64,000 nt of DNA from NCBI RefSeq assembly GCF_023509035.1, contig NZ_CP075583.1:310001-374000 (forward strand), in the 5' to 3' direction. Positions 48,569-56,910 of the stretch are shown here, in pieces. The first letter of the stretch is position 1. Each line of letters opens with the position of its first letter. Position numbers and translations under genes: made by a program. The notes beneath the pieces were generated by a model, which saw only the letters and a program-made list of their open reading frames with translations, had not been told where the DNA came from and did not search any database. This DNA comes from Janthinobacterium lividum (GTDB lineage Bacteria; Pseudomonadota; Gammaproteobacteria; Burkholderiales; Burkholderiaceae_D).

Positions 48569-50437
48569 ATGAAACCCGATCCAGCTCCCCTCCTCGCTCC
48601 CGCCCACGATCTTGCGCCGCGCAACGGCGCCAGCACCCTGATCGACACCCTGCTCGCCCTGGGCGTCGACACCGTCTTCGGCTACCCGGGCGGCGCCGTG
48701 CTGCCCCTGTACGACGCGCTGCACGCCCAGCCCCGTCTGCGCCACGTGCTGGTGCGCCACGAACAGGCAGCCGTGCACGCGGCCGAAGGTTATGCGCGCA
48801 GCACGGGCCGGCCCGGCGTCGTCTTCGTCACGTCCGGTCCCGGCATGAGCAATACCACCACGGGCTTGCTCGACGCCCTGTGCGATTCGATTCCCGTCAT
48901 CTGCATCAGCGGTCAGGTGGCCACCACCAGCATCGGCACCAACGCCTTCCAGGAATGCGACGCGCTGGGCATCTCGCGCCCTGTCACCAAGTGGAACCGG
49001 CAAATCCGCACGGCCGACGAGACGGCGGCCGTGGTGCAGGAAGCGTACGCGCAGGCCACGCAAGGCCGTCCCGGCCCCGTGCTGATCGATTTTCCCAAGG
49101 ATATGCAGCTGGCGCAGGTCGCGGCAAGCACGCCGCTGCCGCCCGCCGCCGCAGCGGCCGCGCCCCTGCCCGACAGTACTGACCTGGAACGGGCCGCCAG
49201 CCTGATCGCCGGCGCGCGCCAGCCCGTGTTCTATGGCGGCGGGGGTCTCATCAATTCCGGCCTCGATGCCTGCGCCGCCTTCGGCCAACTGGTGAAGCTG
49301 GCGGCCGCGCCCTGTACCTTGACCCTGCTGGGCCTGGGCGCCTTTCCCGCCTCGCACCCGGCTTTCCTCGGCATGCTGGGCATGCACGGCACGCTGGAAG
49401 CGAACCTGGCCATGCACCATGCGGATCTGATCGTCTGCGTCGGCGCCCGGTTCGACGACCGGGTCACGGGCCGCCTGGACGCCTTCTGCCCCGGCGCGAA
49501 AATCATCCACATCGATATCGATCCGGCGTCGATCGGCAAGGTGGTGCGCGCCGACGTGGCCCTGCGCGGCGACTGCGCGCCCGTGCTCGCCGCCCTGCTG
49601 GCGCAGCTGCGCGGACGCTTGCTGGCGGACCGCCAGCCGTGGTGGCAGCGCATCAATGGCTGGCGCGCGCAGGATTCACTGGCCTTCGACGACACACCCG
49701 ACGTGATCGCGCCGCAGGCGCTGATGCGGCGGCTGCAGGCGGCCCTCGACGGACAGGACGCCATCGTCTCCACCGACGTGGGCCAGCACCAGATGTGGGC
49801 GGCACAACACTTGCGCTTCGAGCAGCCGCGCCGCTGGCTCACCTCGGGCGGCGCGGGCACCATGGGTTATGGTTTGCCGGCCGCCATCGGCGCGCAGATC
49901 GCCCATCCCGAAAAATGCGTGGTGTGCGTCAGCGGCGACGCCTCGATCCTGATGAATATCCAGGAACTGGCGACCGCCGTGCAGCACCGCCTGCCAGTCA
50001 AAGTGGTGTTGTCGAACAATGGCTACATGGGCATGGTGCGCCAATGGCAGGAGCTGCACCACGGCGAGCGCTACAGCCACAGCTACACGGAGGCGCTGCC
50101 CGACTTCGTCGCCCTGGCGCGGGCCTTTGGCTGGCAGGCGCACACGGTGAGCCGGCGCGACGAGCTCGACGCGGCGCTGGCCGCCTGCCTGGCGTCCGAA
50201 GGCCCGTACTTCCTCGACGTGCGCGTGCATGGCGAAGAAAACTGCTTCCCAATGATGGCGCCCGGCGCGGGCCACCATGAAGTGACGTTGTCAAGGGAAA
50301 GGTGTACAACGAGCGGTAGGTCGGATTACGCTCGGCCTTCGGCCGCACTCGTCCGACCTACGCCCATATCCTGTACACCCAGTAACTTTCATCATCGCGG
50401 CTGGCGCGCGCCAGTTCGGTGGGACTCAAGCCCGTGA
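48569..50437 (+). CDS. Acetolactate synthase large subunit with REP-derived C-terminal tail
   Basis: ThDP enzyme of 622 aa condensing pyruvate (with pyruvate or 2-oxobutyrate) for branched-chain amino-acid synthesis. Motifs: [14 protein letters not shown] and the ThDP glutamate in [16 protein letters not shown]; ThDP/Mg site [12 protein letters not shown] with [12 protein letters not shown]. Natural homology ends near [19 protein letters not shown]. The last 45 or so residues read through the palindrome at 50316-50361 and into antisense of the AraC gene. No ilvN/ilvH regulatory subunit follows. Divergent from an Lrp-type regulator. Confidence 0.9.
   Translation: MKPDPAPLLAPAHDLAPRNGASTLIDTLLALGVDTVFGYPGGAVLPLYDALHAQPRLRHVLVRHEQAAVHAAEGYARSTGRPGVVFVTSGPGMSNTTTGLLDALCDSIPVICISGQVATTSIGTNAFQECDALGISRPVTKWNRQIRTADETAAVVQEAYAQATQGRPGPVLIDFPKDMQLAQVAASTPLPPAAAAAAPLPDSTDLERAASLIAGARQPVFYGGGGLINSGLDACAAFGQLVKLAAAPCTLTLLGLGAFPASHPAFLGMLGMHGTLEANLAMHHADLIVCVGARFDDRVTGRLDAFCPGAKIIHIDIDPASIGKVVRADVALRGDCAPVLAALLAQLRGRLLADRQPWWQRINGWRAQDSLAFDDTPDVIAPQALMRRLQAALDGQDAIVSTDVGQHQMWAAQHLRFEQPRRWLTSGGAGTMGYGLPAAIGAQIAHPEKCVVCVSGDASILMNIQELATAVQHRLPVKVVLSNNGYMGMVRQWQELHHGERYSHSYTEALPDFVALARAFGWQAHTVSRRDELDAALAACLASEGPYFLDVRVHGEENCFPMMAPGAGHHEVTLSRERCTTSGRSDYARPSAALVRPTPISCTPSNFHHRGWRAPVRWDSSP
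50316..50361. repeat. REP-type palindrome at the junction of convergent genes
   Basis: GTAGGTCGGA 50316-50325 and TCCGACCTAC 50352-50361 are perfect inverted ends. Inner stem is CGGCC 50333-50337 with GGCCG 50341-50345 around TTC. The GTAGGTCGGAT-type end is a common dispersed element in Oxalobacteraceae, from general knowledge. The right arm supplies the TAG of the AraC gene (50360-50358), and the acetolactate synthase frame runs through the whole element. Only one copy is visible in this window. Confidence 0.85.
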
Positions 50438-51215
50438 TGGCGCGCACCTCGCGGCACAGGTGGGCCTGGTCGGCGTAACCACCCTCGGCAGCGATATCGC
50501 TCCATGAGGCATTGCCTTGCAGCATGGCCTCGCGCGCGTCGAGAAACGACTGTTCCGCGCGGCGCATGCGGCGCAGGGTGCGCATGGGCTGGCCGGCCCA
50601 GGCCTTGATGCGGCGCTCGATATTGCGCACGCCACTGGCCAGGCCCGTCGATGCCGCTTGCACGCCCAGGCGGCTCACCCAGTCCTGTATGGCGCCGGCC
50701 GGATGGTCGCCGCTTTTGCGTGCCAGCGCCCAGCGCGGCGCCAGGAATGCCTCCACCAGCGCGATGCGCGCCGCGTCGTCGGGTGCGGCCAACACGGCAT
50801 CGGACAGCGCCAGCCAGTCGGCGTCGAACAGGGGGTCGAGCGGGCGCACCTGGTCGAACAGGACGGCCATGTCGATGCCCGTCAGCGCATGCAGGGCGGC
50901 CGGATACAACATCACCATGAACGAGTGCACGGGGCCGGGGTTGTAGCTGACCAGCGGATAGCCGCGCGGGCCGCTGAACAGGGCAGGCGGCATGCGCACA
51001 TGCAACAAATCGGGGCCGGGCGCCGCCGCCTCGACCTCGCCCGCGACGGTCCACAGCAGGCAGCACATGGGCGTGGCAGGAAAACGGTTCAGGCGCTGCG
51101 CCGGCGGCAAGGGCGCGCAGCCCGTGGTGTCGCGCACGAGGAAGGCGCGCACGCAGGAAGCGAGCGCGGTGCGCGGCGCGATCAGGCGGGTCAGGGGCGT
51201 AGGGGCGGCAGGCAT
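50358..51215 (-). CDS. AraC-family transcriptional regulator
   Basis: 285 aa from ATG 51215. The N-terminal 190 residues are a cupin-like sensory region of DUF6597 type ([35 protein letters not shown]). The C-terminal AraC HTH is near residues 205-270 ([49 protein letters not shown]). No Shine-Dalgarno sequence is visible, so the start is uncertain. Its stop TAG is part of the REP arm. It is divergent from the P450 gene. Confidence 0.85.
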   Translation of the reverse strand: MPAAPTPLTRLIAPRTALASCVRAFLVRDTTGCAPLPPAQRLNRFPATPMCCLLWTVAGEVEAAAPGPDLLHVRMPPALFSGPRGYPLVSYNPGPVHSFMVMLYPAALHALTGIDMAVLFDQVRPLDPLFDADWLALSDAVLAAPDDAARIALVEAFLAPRWALARKSGDHPAGAIQDWVSRLGVQAASTGLASGVRNIERRIKAWAGQPMRTLRRMRRAEQSFLDAREAMLQGNASWSDIAAEGGYADQAHLCREVRAITGLSPTELARASRDDESYWVYRIWA

Positions 51216-51327
51216 GGCGACGATTGTACCGGCAATTTCTGGCGGCGCGATGTCGTATTCGTTCAAGACGCGCGAACGCAAGCGCGCTACAGTCATGCCA
51301 TCGTTCCCACTACAACAGGAGCTTGCC

Positions 51328-52770
51328 ATGCCCCCGCTCGACCACGCCGCCTCGCCCGCCACCGCCCCAGCCCTGCGCCAGATCCGTCAGTTGCCGGGGC
51401 CGTTTGCCCTGCCCATCATCGGCAACGCGCTGCAAGTGAGACTGCCGCGTATCCACCGCGACGTGGAAGGCTGGGTGCAGCGCTATGGCCCCTACGTACG
51501 CGCCTGGTTCGGCCGTACCCTGGTGCTGGTGCTGGCCGACAGCGAGGCGGTGGCGGCCGTGCTGCGCGACCGCCCGGACGGCTTCCGTCGCCCCCTCAGC
51601 AGCTACATTGTCTCGGAAGAAATGGGCGGCAACCCTGGCGTGTTCCTGGCCGAAGGCAGCGAGTGGCGCAACCAGCGCCGCATGGTCATGGCCGGCATGG
51701 CGCCCGGCGCCATCAAGGCGTATTTCCCGGCGCTGGTGACGGTGGCGCAGCGCCTGCAGCGGCGCTGGCATCTTGCCGCCACGCAAGGCCAGGCGATCAG
51801 CCTCGATGGCGACCTGAAACGCTACACGGTCGACATCATCGCCGGCCTGGCCTTCGGCAGCGAAGTCAACACGCTCGAATCGGGCGAGGATGTAATCCAG
51901 CGCCATCTGGATTCGATCCTGCCGGCCGTGGCGCGGCGCAGCCTGTCGATGCTGCCGTACTGGCGCTACTTCAAACTGCCCGTCGACCGGCGCCTGGACC
52001 GCGACGTGGCGGCGCTGGACGTGGCCGTGGCGCAACTGGTGCGCCAGGCGCGCCGGCGCATGGAGCAGGACCCCACGCGACGCGTGCGGCCACCCAACCT
52101 GCTCGAAGCGATGATCGCCGCCGCCGACGAACCCGGCAGCGGCGTGAATGACCGCGCCGTCGCCGGCAATGTGCTGACCATGCTGCTGGCCGGCGAAGAT
52201 ACGACGGCCAATACGCTTTCCTGGATGATTTACCTGTTGCAGCGCCATCCACACAGCCTGGCAAAGGCGCGCGAGGAAGTACGGCGCCTGGCGCCCGACG
52301 TGACACAGTTCACGCTGGCGCAAATGGATAGCCTCGACTACCTGGGGGCCTGCGCCAGCGAAGCCATGCGCTTGAAACCGGTGGCGCCCTACATTCCGCT
52401 CGAAGCGCTGCGCGACACGGTAGTAGGCGACGTGGCCGTGCCCGCCGGCAGCATGCTGTGGTGCGTGCTGCGCCACGACACGGTGTCCCATGCGCACTTT
52501 CCCGACGCCCAGGCCTTCCAGCCGGAACGCTGGCTGGCCGAAGGCGGCGAGGCGAACAACAAGCGCGCCTCGATGCCCTTCGGCGCCGGCTTGCGCACGT
52601 GCCCCGGCCGCTATCTTGCCTTGTTGGAAATCAAGATTGCCATGGCCATGCTGCTGGGCAGCTTCGACATCGCCGGCGTCGACACGCCCGATGGCGGCGA
52701 GGCGCAGGAACTGATGGGTTTTGTGATGTCACCCATCGGTCTGACGATGCGCCTGGCGCGGCCGCAGTGA
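51328..52770 (+). CDS. Cytochrome P450
   Basis: 480-aa haem monooxygenase. I-helix AGEDTT near residues 287-292, K-helix ExxR in SEAMRLKP, and the haem-binding FGAGLRTCPGRYLA with the Cys ligand near residue 425. No membrane anchor, so probably cytosolic; the redox partner is not nearby. Oxygen-binding Thr is present. ATG 51328 has AGGAG 7 nt upstream; the longer ORF is antisense to the AraC gene. Substrate and subfamily are not assigned. Confidence 0.93.
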   Translation: MPPLDHAASPATAPALRQIRQLPGPFALPIIGNALQVRLPRIHRDVEGWVQRYGPYVRAWFGRTLVLVLADSEAVAAVLRDRPDGFRRPLSSYIVSEEMGGNPGVFLAEGSEWRNQRRMVMAGMAPGAIKAYFPALVTVAQRLQRRWHLAATQGQAISLDGDLKRYTVDIIAGLAFGSEVNTLESGEDVIQRHLDSILPAVARRSLSMLPYWRYFKLPVDRRLDRDVAALDVAVAQLVRQARRRMEQDPTRRVRPPNLLEAMIAAADEPGSGVNDRAVAGNVLTMLLAGEDTTANTLSWMIYLLQRHPHSLAKAREEVRRLAPDVTQFTLAQMDSLDYLGACASEAMRLKPVAPYIPLEALRDTVVGDVAVPAGSMLWCVLRHDTVSHAHFPDAQAFQPERWLAEGGEANNKRASMPFGAGLRTCPGRYLALLEIKIAMAMLLGSFDIAGVDTPDGGEAQELMGFVMSPIGLTMRLARPQ

Positions 52771-52805
52771 TACCATGGGGGAAGTCCCATTCATTCGACC
52801 TCCCC

Positions 52806-53267
52806 ATGACTATCCGCCTGGAATCGCCGCAGCAAGCCGATGTGCAAACCCTGATTGCCGAGCTTGATGCCTATCAACAAACCCTGTATCCGGCCGAATG
52901 CGTGTATTCGCTGGACCTGGCATCCGTGCCGCCCGATACCCTGCTGTTTGCCGTCGCCCGCGATGCGGAAGGCACGGCGCGCGCCTGCGGCGCCATCGTC
53001 GTCACGCCCGATTTCGGCGAGGTCAAGCGCATGTACGTGCACCCGGCCAGCCGTGGCCTGGGCCTGGCGAAACGCCTGCTGGCCCTGCTGGAAGAGCAGG
53101 CGCAGGCGCGCGGCTGCCGCTTGCTGACCTTGGAGACGGGCATCCATCAGCCCGAGGCCATCGCCCTGTATGCGCGCCACGGCTACCAGCGGCGCGGCCC
53201 CTACGGCGACTATCCCGACGATCCGTTTAGTGTCTTCATGGAAAAACCGCTGCAGGTGGCGGCATGA
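52806..53267 (+). CDS. GNAT-family N-acetyltransferase
   Basis: 153 aa. The acetyl-CoA motif appears as RMYVHPASRGLGLAKRLL near residue 77 (Q/RxxGxG/A form), with LYARHGYQRRGPYGDYPDDP near the end. Substrate unknown. It follows P450 by 35 nt and overlaps the next gene by ATGA, so it is translated with the MazG-like protein. Confidence 0.88.
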   Translation: MTIRLESPQQADVQTLIAELDAYQQTLYPAECVYSLDLASVPPDTLLFAVARDAEGTARACGAIVVTPDFGEVKRMYVHPASRGLGLAKRLLALLEEQAQARGCRLLTLETGIHQPEAIALYARHGYQRRGPYGDYPDDPFSVFMEKPLQVAA

Positions 53268-53623
53268 GCACGCCCACCGACAGCCTGACGGACATCCGCG
53301 CGCGCCTGCGCGCCTTTGCCGACGAGCGCGACTGGGACCAGTTCCACACGCCAAAGAACCTGGCCATGGCCCTGTCCGTGGAAGTGGCGGAACTGGCCGA
53401 GCACTACCAGTGGCTGCCCACGGGCGCGGATGCCGAGCTCGATGAGGCCAAGCGCACGGGCATCCGCCACGAACTGGCCGACGTGCTGATGTATCTGGTG
53501 CGCCTGGCCGACAAGAGCGGCGTCGACCTGCACGCGGCCGTGCTGGAAAAGATGGAACTCAATGCGCAGAAGTACCCGGCGCAGCAGGTGCGCGGCGACG
53601 CGCGCAAATATAGCGAATACTGA
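53264..53623 (+). CDS. MazG-like nucleotide pyrophosphohydrolase
   Basis: 119-aa all-alpha NTP pyrophosphatase of the RS21-C6/dCTPase group. The metal-binding EVAELAEHYQW is near residue 40 and ELADVLMYLVRLADKSGVDL near residue 67. It hydrolyses (d)NTP, probably for nucleotide-pool cleaning. Start ATGA overlaps the GNAT stop. Length and motif order fit the single-domain class. Confidence 0.9.
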   Translation: MSTPTDSLTDIRARLRAFADERDWDQFHTPKNLAMALSVEVAELAEHYQWLPTGADAELDEAKRTGIRHELADVLMYLVRLADKSGVDLHAAVLEKMELNAQKYPAQQVRGDARKYSEY

Positions 53624-53672
53624 TACACCCACGCGTGCGTGGCTGCCGCGTAAAAAGGCGTAGCATCAAGCC

Positions 53673-54473
53673 ATGCGCATCCCATTCTCCCTGCTGCTTG
53701 CCTGCCTGTTCCAAGGTTCACTGTACTGCCCAGTTGCACTGGCGCAGACCGCGCCCGTGCCGCAAGTGAAAGTGGACGCCACGCGCGACCCCGTCGATAA
53801 ATCCTACCGCAAGATGCTGCAGGGTGTGGACCGCTTCGAGCGCGACCATGCGCTGGCGCCGCAGGCGGTGCTGCGCTTTCGTTTGCTGCCGCGCCAGCCC
53901 GGCGTGGACATGACGGGCGTGCAGCTGCGCATCGCCGGCGATACCGTCAGCATCCCCTTGCCCTTGGCCGAGGACAACAGCTTTGCCCCCGTGCGCCATG
54001 CGCAAGCCGCGCGCGAGGACGCCGTGCTGATCGCCAACCGCAAGGCCACCACGATGAGCTGGCGCGCGCAGGTCATCACGCCCGGCTTGCCGCCCGGCAC
54101 GCGGCGCCTGGGCGACTTGCGCCTGGAATGCCGCGCCGGCATGGATTCCGGGCTGATCTCGAACGACCCGCAAATCATCGCCTGGCTGTCCAGCATGCTC
54201 TACAGCACCGACAAGGTGTGTTCCGAGCCGGACGGCAATTATTTGTTTTTCACGGACCGCCCCCTGTTCGGCGTGACCCTCGTGCATGGCGAACGCAGGG
54301 TGTCGCTACCGTTCACCATGCTGTACGCGGGCGGCGAACAAACTCCCGCCTCGCTACCCTATTGCGATTGCCAGGTCTTGCTTGACCGCACGTATTACGC
54401 GCCCCTGTGGGATGCCAGCTGGCCCGACGATACCTTGCTGGAATTTACTTATATGGACGAGGTGGCGCCATGA
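53673..54473 (+). CDS. Exported protein of unknown function
   Basis: 266 aa with a signal peptide (IPFSLLLACLFQGSLYCPVALA). The mature part is largely beta (VLRFRLLPRQPGVDMTGVQLRIAGDTVSIPL), contains several Cys (LECRAGM, VCSEPDG, PYCDC) and ends in the MDEVAP region. I do not recognise a family. It overlaps a lipoprotein gene by 4 nt (ATGA), so both may act together at the envelope. It sits 49 nt after the MazG-like gene. Confidence 0.72.
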   Translation: MRIPFSLLLACLFQGSLYCPVALAQTAPVPQVKVDATRDPVDKSYRKMLQGVDRFERDHALAPQAVLRFRLLPRQPGVDMTGVQLRIAGDTVSIPLPLAEDNSFAPVRHAQAAREDAVLIANRKATTMSWRAQVITPGLPPGTRRLGDLRLECRAGMDSGLISNDPQIIAWLSSMLYSTDKVCSEPDGNYLFFTDRPLFGVTLVHGERRVSLPFTMLYAGGEQTPASLPYCDCQVLLDRTYYAPLWDASWPDDTLLEFTYMDEVAP

Positions 54474-54778
54474 AGCGGCTTGGTCTCCTTGCACTGGTGC
54501 TGCTGGCCGCCTGCTCCGGCACGCGCGCCTTGCAGGCAAGCAAGAACGTGCCTTACACCACCCTGGAACAGACGGTGCAAGTGGGCAGCAGCACGCGCGA
54601 GCAGGTGCGTGCCGCGCTGGGAGACAGCACGGCCATCCGTTTCGACAGCGGCAATGAAGTGTGGATGTACAGCTACCCGGCCGCTGCAGGCGCGCAGGGC
54701 GAGTATGTCATTTTGTTTGGCGGGGATGGGGTGGTGAAGAAGGTGCGCAGCGGCCAGGTGTACCAGGTACGCAAGTGA
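54470..54778 (+). CDS. Small SmpA/OmlA-type (BamE-like) lipoprotein
   Basis: 102 aa. Lipobox LVLLAAC near residue 15. The rest resembles the SmpA/OmlA fold: TLEQTVQVGSSTREQVRAALGD, a turn of FDSGNEVWMYSYPAA, and a beta strand FGGDGVVKKVRSG. BamE proper is encoded elsewhere in most genomes, so this is probably a paralogue. Overlaps the previous gene by 4 nt. Confidence 0.78.
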   Translation: MKRLGLLALVLLAACSGTRALQASKNVPYTTLEQTVQVGSSTREQVRAALGDSTAIRFDSGNEVWMYSYPAAAGAQGEYVILFGGDGVVKKVRSGQVYQVRK

Positions 54779-54806
54779 CCCCCGCCAGCGTTACGCTGAC
54801 AGGGGT
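54779..54806. terminator. Hairpin between convergent genes
   Basis: CAGCG 54786-54790 pairs with CGCTG 54794-54798 around TTA, with an outer CCCC/GGGG (54779-54783 and 54802-54805) across short bulges. No T-run; a weak bidirectional terminator at best. Confidence 0.4.
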
Positions 54807-54813
54807 GGCATGC

Positions 54814-56475
54814 TTATCTTGCCTTCAGCAAGGCCCGCGAGGCCATGCCCGCGCCCACGCTGGGGCTGCGGCCTACGCCGGCAGCCTTGCGCTTGGGCGA
54901 CGCCTTCAGTTTGAATATGCCGATCGACTTGGCCACGCTGTCGGTGCGCTGCGCCAGGTTGGTGGCAGCCGCAGCGGCCTGCTCCACCAGCGCCGCATTC
55001 TGCTGCGTGATGCCATCCATGTGGATGACGGCCTGGTTGACCTGGCCGATGCCCTGGTTCTGCTCGCGCGTGGTCGAGGAAATCTCGTCCATCACTTCCG
55101 TCACGCGGGCCACCGAGGCGATCACTTCCGTCATGGTGGCGCCCGCATTGCTGGTCAGCACGCTGCCTGCATTCACGGTGGCGATCGAATGGTCGATCAG
55201 ATTCTTGACTTCCTTGGCCGCCGTTGCCGAGCGCTGCGCCAGGCTGCGCACTTCGCCAGCCACGACGGCAAAGCCGCGGCCATGCTCGCCCGCGCGGGCC
55301 GCTTCCACGGCCGCGTTCAAGGCAAGAATGTTCGTCTGGAAGGCGATGCCGTCGATGAGGCCGATGATGTCGAGAATCTTGCGCGACGAGGTGCTGATTT
55401 CATTCATCGTCGTGACGACTTCGCTGACGATGGTGCCGCCCTTGGCCGCAACCGTGGATGCCTGCGCCGCCAGGTCGTTGGCCGTGGCCACGTGGTCGGC
55501 GCTGTTTTGCACCGTCGATGTCAGCTCTTCCATGCTGGCCGCCGTCTGCTCGAGGCTGGACGCTTGCGATTCCGTGCGGCTGGACAGGTCCATATTGCCC
55601 GTGGCGATTTCCGCCGTGGTGATGCGGATATCCTCGAAATTGGCGCGCACGTCGCCGATGATGCTGTGCAAATTGATATTCGTCTGGCGCAAGGCCGCCA
55701 TCAATTGCCCCATGTCGTCGTCGCGCACCTTGTCGATGACGCCCGTCAAGTCGCCTCCGGCCATCTTGCGCGCCACGGTGATGGCGTCACCCAACGGTGC
55801 GACCAGCGAGTTGTGCAGATGGGCCCAGAAATACAGCATCAGCGCGACGGCCGCGGCGGCAGCGCCGCTGAGCCAGCTGCGCGTGGCCGTGCTCGTGTCG
55901 CCATCGATATTCCACACGGCGCAGCCGAGGATGGCCAGCACCACGCCAAAGACGATGCAATGCAGGGCCAGGTCTTGCGACAGGGTCAGCTTGCGCCACT
56001 CGGCCAGCTTGGCGGCCCAGCCCTGGCGCACGACGCGGCCATTGCGGATCGCCAGGTTGGCGGCATTGCCATCTTTAAAACTTTTATACAGGGCTGCCGC
56101 TTCGTTGATCTGCTCGCGCGTGGGCTTGGTGCGCACGGACATATAGCCGATCGGGCGGCCATTTTCGATGACGGGCGTGATATTGGCGAAGACCCAGTAG
56201 AAATCGCCATTCTTGCAGCGGTTCTTGACCATGCCGGTCCAGGGCATGCCCGTCTTGATGGTGTCCCACAGGTCGGCAAACGCTTCGGCCGGCATATCTG
56301 GATGCCGCAGGATATTCTGTGGCGCACCCAGCAGTTCCATTTCTGAAAAACCGCTGACTTCAATGAAATACTGATTGGCGTAATTGATGTTTCCCTGTAA
56401 ATCCGTGGTGGAAACAATCGTCATGCCTTCATTTAATACGTATTCATTTTGCGTGATAGGCGTATTGACCCGCAT
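54814..56475 (-). CDS. PAS-containing methyl-accepting chemotaxis protein (Aer-like)
   Basis: 553-aa chemoreceptor. An N-terminal PAS domain (residues about 10-110: [42 protein letters not shown]) is followed by two membrane helices (about 175-215), HAMP and a signalling domain with the hairpin tip [35 protein letters not shown]. Like Aer, it has PAS in front and almost no periplasmic part, so redox or energy taxis is likely. ATG 56475 has GAGGAG 6 nt upstream. No other chemotaxis gene is in the window. Confidence 0.9.
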   Translation of the reverse strand: MRVNTPITQNEYVLNEGMTIVSTTDLQGNINYANQYFIEVSGFSEMELLGAPQNILRHPDMPAEAFADLWDTIKTGMPWTGMVKNRCKNGDFYWVFANITPVIENGRPIGYMSVRTKPTREQINEAAALYKSFKDGNAANLAIRNGRVVRQGWAAKLAEWRKLTLSQDLALHCIVFGVVLAILGCAVWNIDGDTSTATRSWLSGAAAAAVALMLYFWAHLHNSLVAPLGDAITVARKMAGGDLTGVIDKVRDDDMGQLMAALRQTNINLHSIIGDVRANFEDIRITTAEIATGNMDLSSRTESQASSLEQTAASMEELTSTVQNSADHVATANDLAAQASTVAAKGGTIVSEVVTTMNEISTSSRKILDIIGLIDGIAFQTNILALNAAVEAARAGEHGRGFAVVAGEVRSLAQRSATAAKEVKNLIDHSIATVNAGSVLTSNAGATMTEVIASVARVTEVMDEISSTTREQNQGIGQVNQAVIHMDGITQQNAALVEQAAAAATNLAQRTDSVAKSIGIFKLKASPKRKAAGVGRSPSVGAGMASRALLKAR

Positions 56476-56639
56476 CGTCGCTCCTCTATTTTTTTCAACT
56501 AGCATAACAAAAACATAAAAACAATATACCACATCAAGCACCCACGAGATATCGCCCCAGCGACAGTAACACTGGTCAAACAATTTAGTAAAAACCAATT
56601 CATTTATGTTTTAGAATTTACTTTGACTCAACTTGATTG

Positions 56640-56670
56640 ATTTTATTGAAATCAAAAATTTCAATAAAAT
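56640..56670. repeat. Perfect 13-bp AT-rich inverted repeat
   Basis: ATTTTATTGAAAT 56640-56652 pairs exactly with ATTTCAATAAAAT 56658-56670 across CAAAA. It lies 165-195 nt upstream of the chemoreceptor start. It could be an operator or a transcribed hairpin; no family is recognised. Confidence 0.65.
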
Positions 56671-56830
56671 GCAGTACATATAATTAATTAAATATTATTT
56701 ATTGTTATCCGGTGCGATAAACAAGCCGTCTACGCCGATTAAAAGATGGCAACGGCAGTCCAATAGAGAAAAAGCATGCCGCAGCCATCCGCGTTAGTAA
56801 CGGAGCGATAAGTTTCATTTCTTGGGGAAA

Positions 56831-56856
56831 ATAAAAACTGGCGCGAATGCGCCAGT
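56831..56856 (-). terminator. Terminator of the DEAD-box helicase gene
   Basis: ACTGGCGC 56837-56844, GAAT, GCGCCAGT 56849-56856. On the minus strand TTTTTATTTT follows. Confidence 0.8.
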
Positions 56857-56880
56857 GGGGGATATGTCTCCAATCCGCGA

Positions 56881-56902
56881 CACAGGCGCCGCAGCGCCTG
56901 TG
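56881..56902 (-). terminator. Second hairpin near the deaD stop
   Basis: CACAGGCGC 56881-56889 pairs with GCGCCTGTG 56894-56902 around CGCA, just 9 nt past the stop at 56911. No T-run. It may assist the terminator at 56831-56856 or protect the 3' end. Confidence 0.45.
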
Positions 56903-56910
56903 GGGATGGC

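Larger units (their letters stand above)
56476..56910. other. AT-rich intergenic region upstream of the chemoreceptor
   Basis: 435 nt with very low GC from about 56500 to 56720, in a GC-rich background. It includes a 13-bp palindrome (56640-56670) and two GC hairpins near the deaD stop. I find no ORF. A chemoreceptor promoter must lie here, but no motif stands out. Confidence 0.6.

Noticed and set aside
56476..56640. Sigma-28 promoter for the chemoreceptor
   Set aside because: I looked for TAAA-N15-GCCGATAA-like spacing on the minus strand; a GGCGATAT match lacks a -35 at proper distance.
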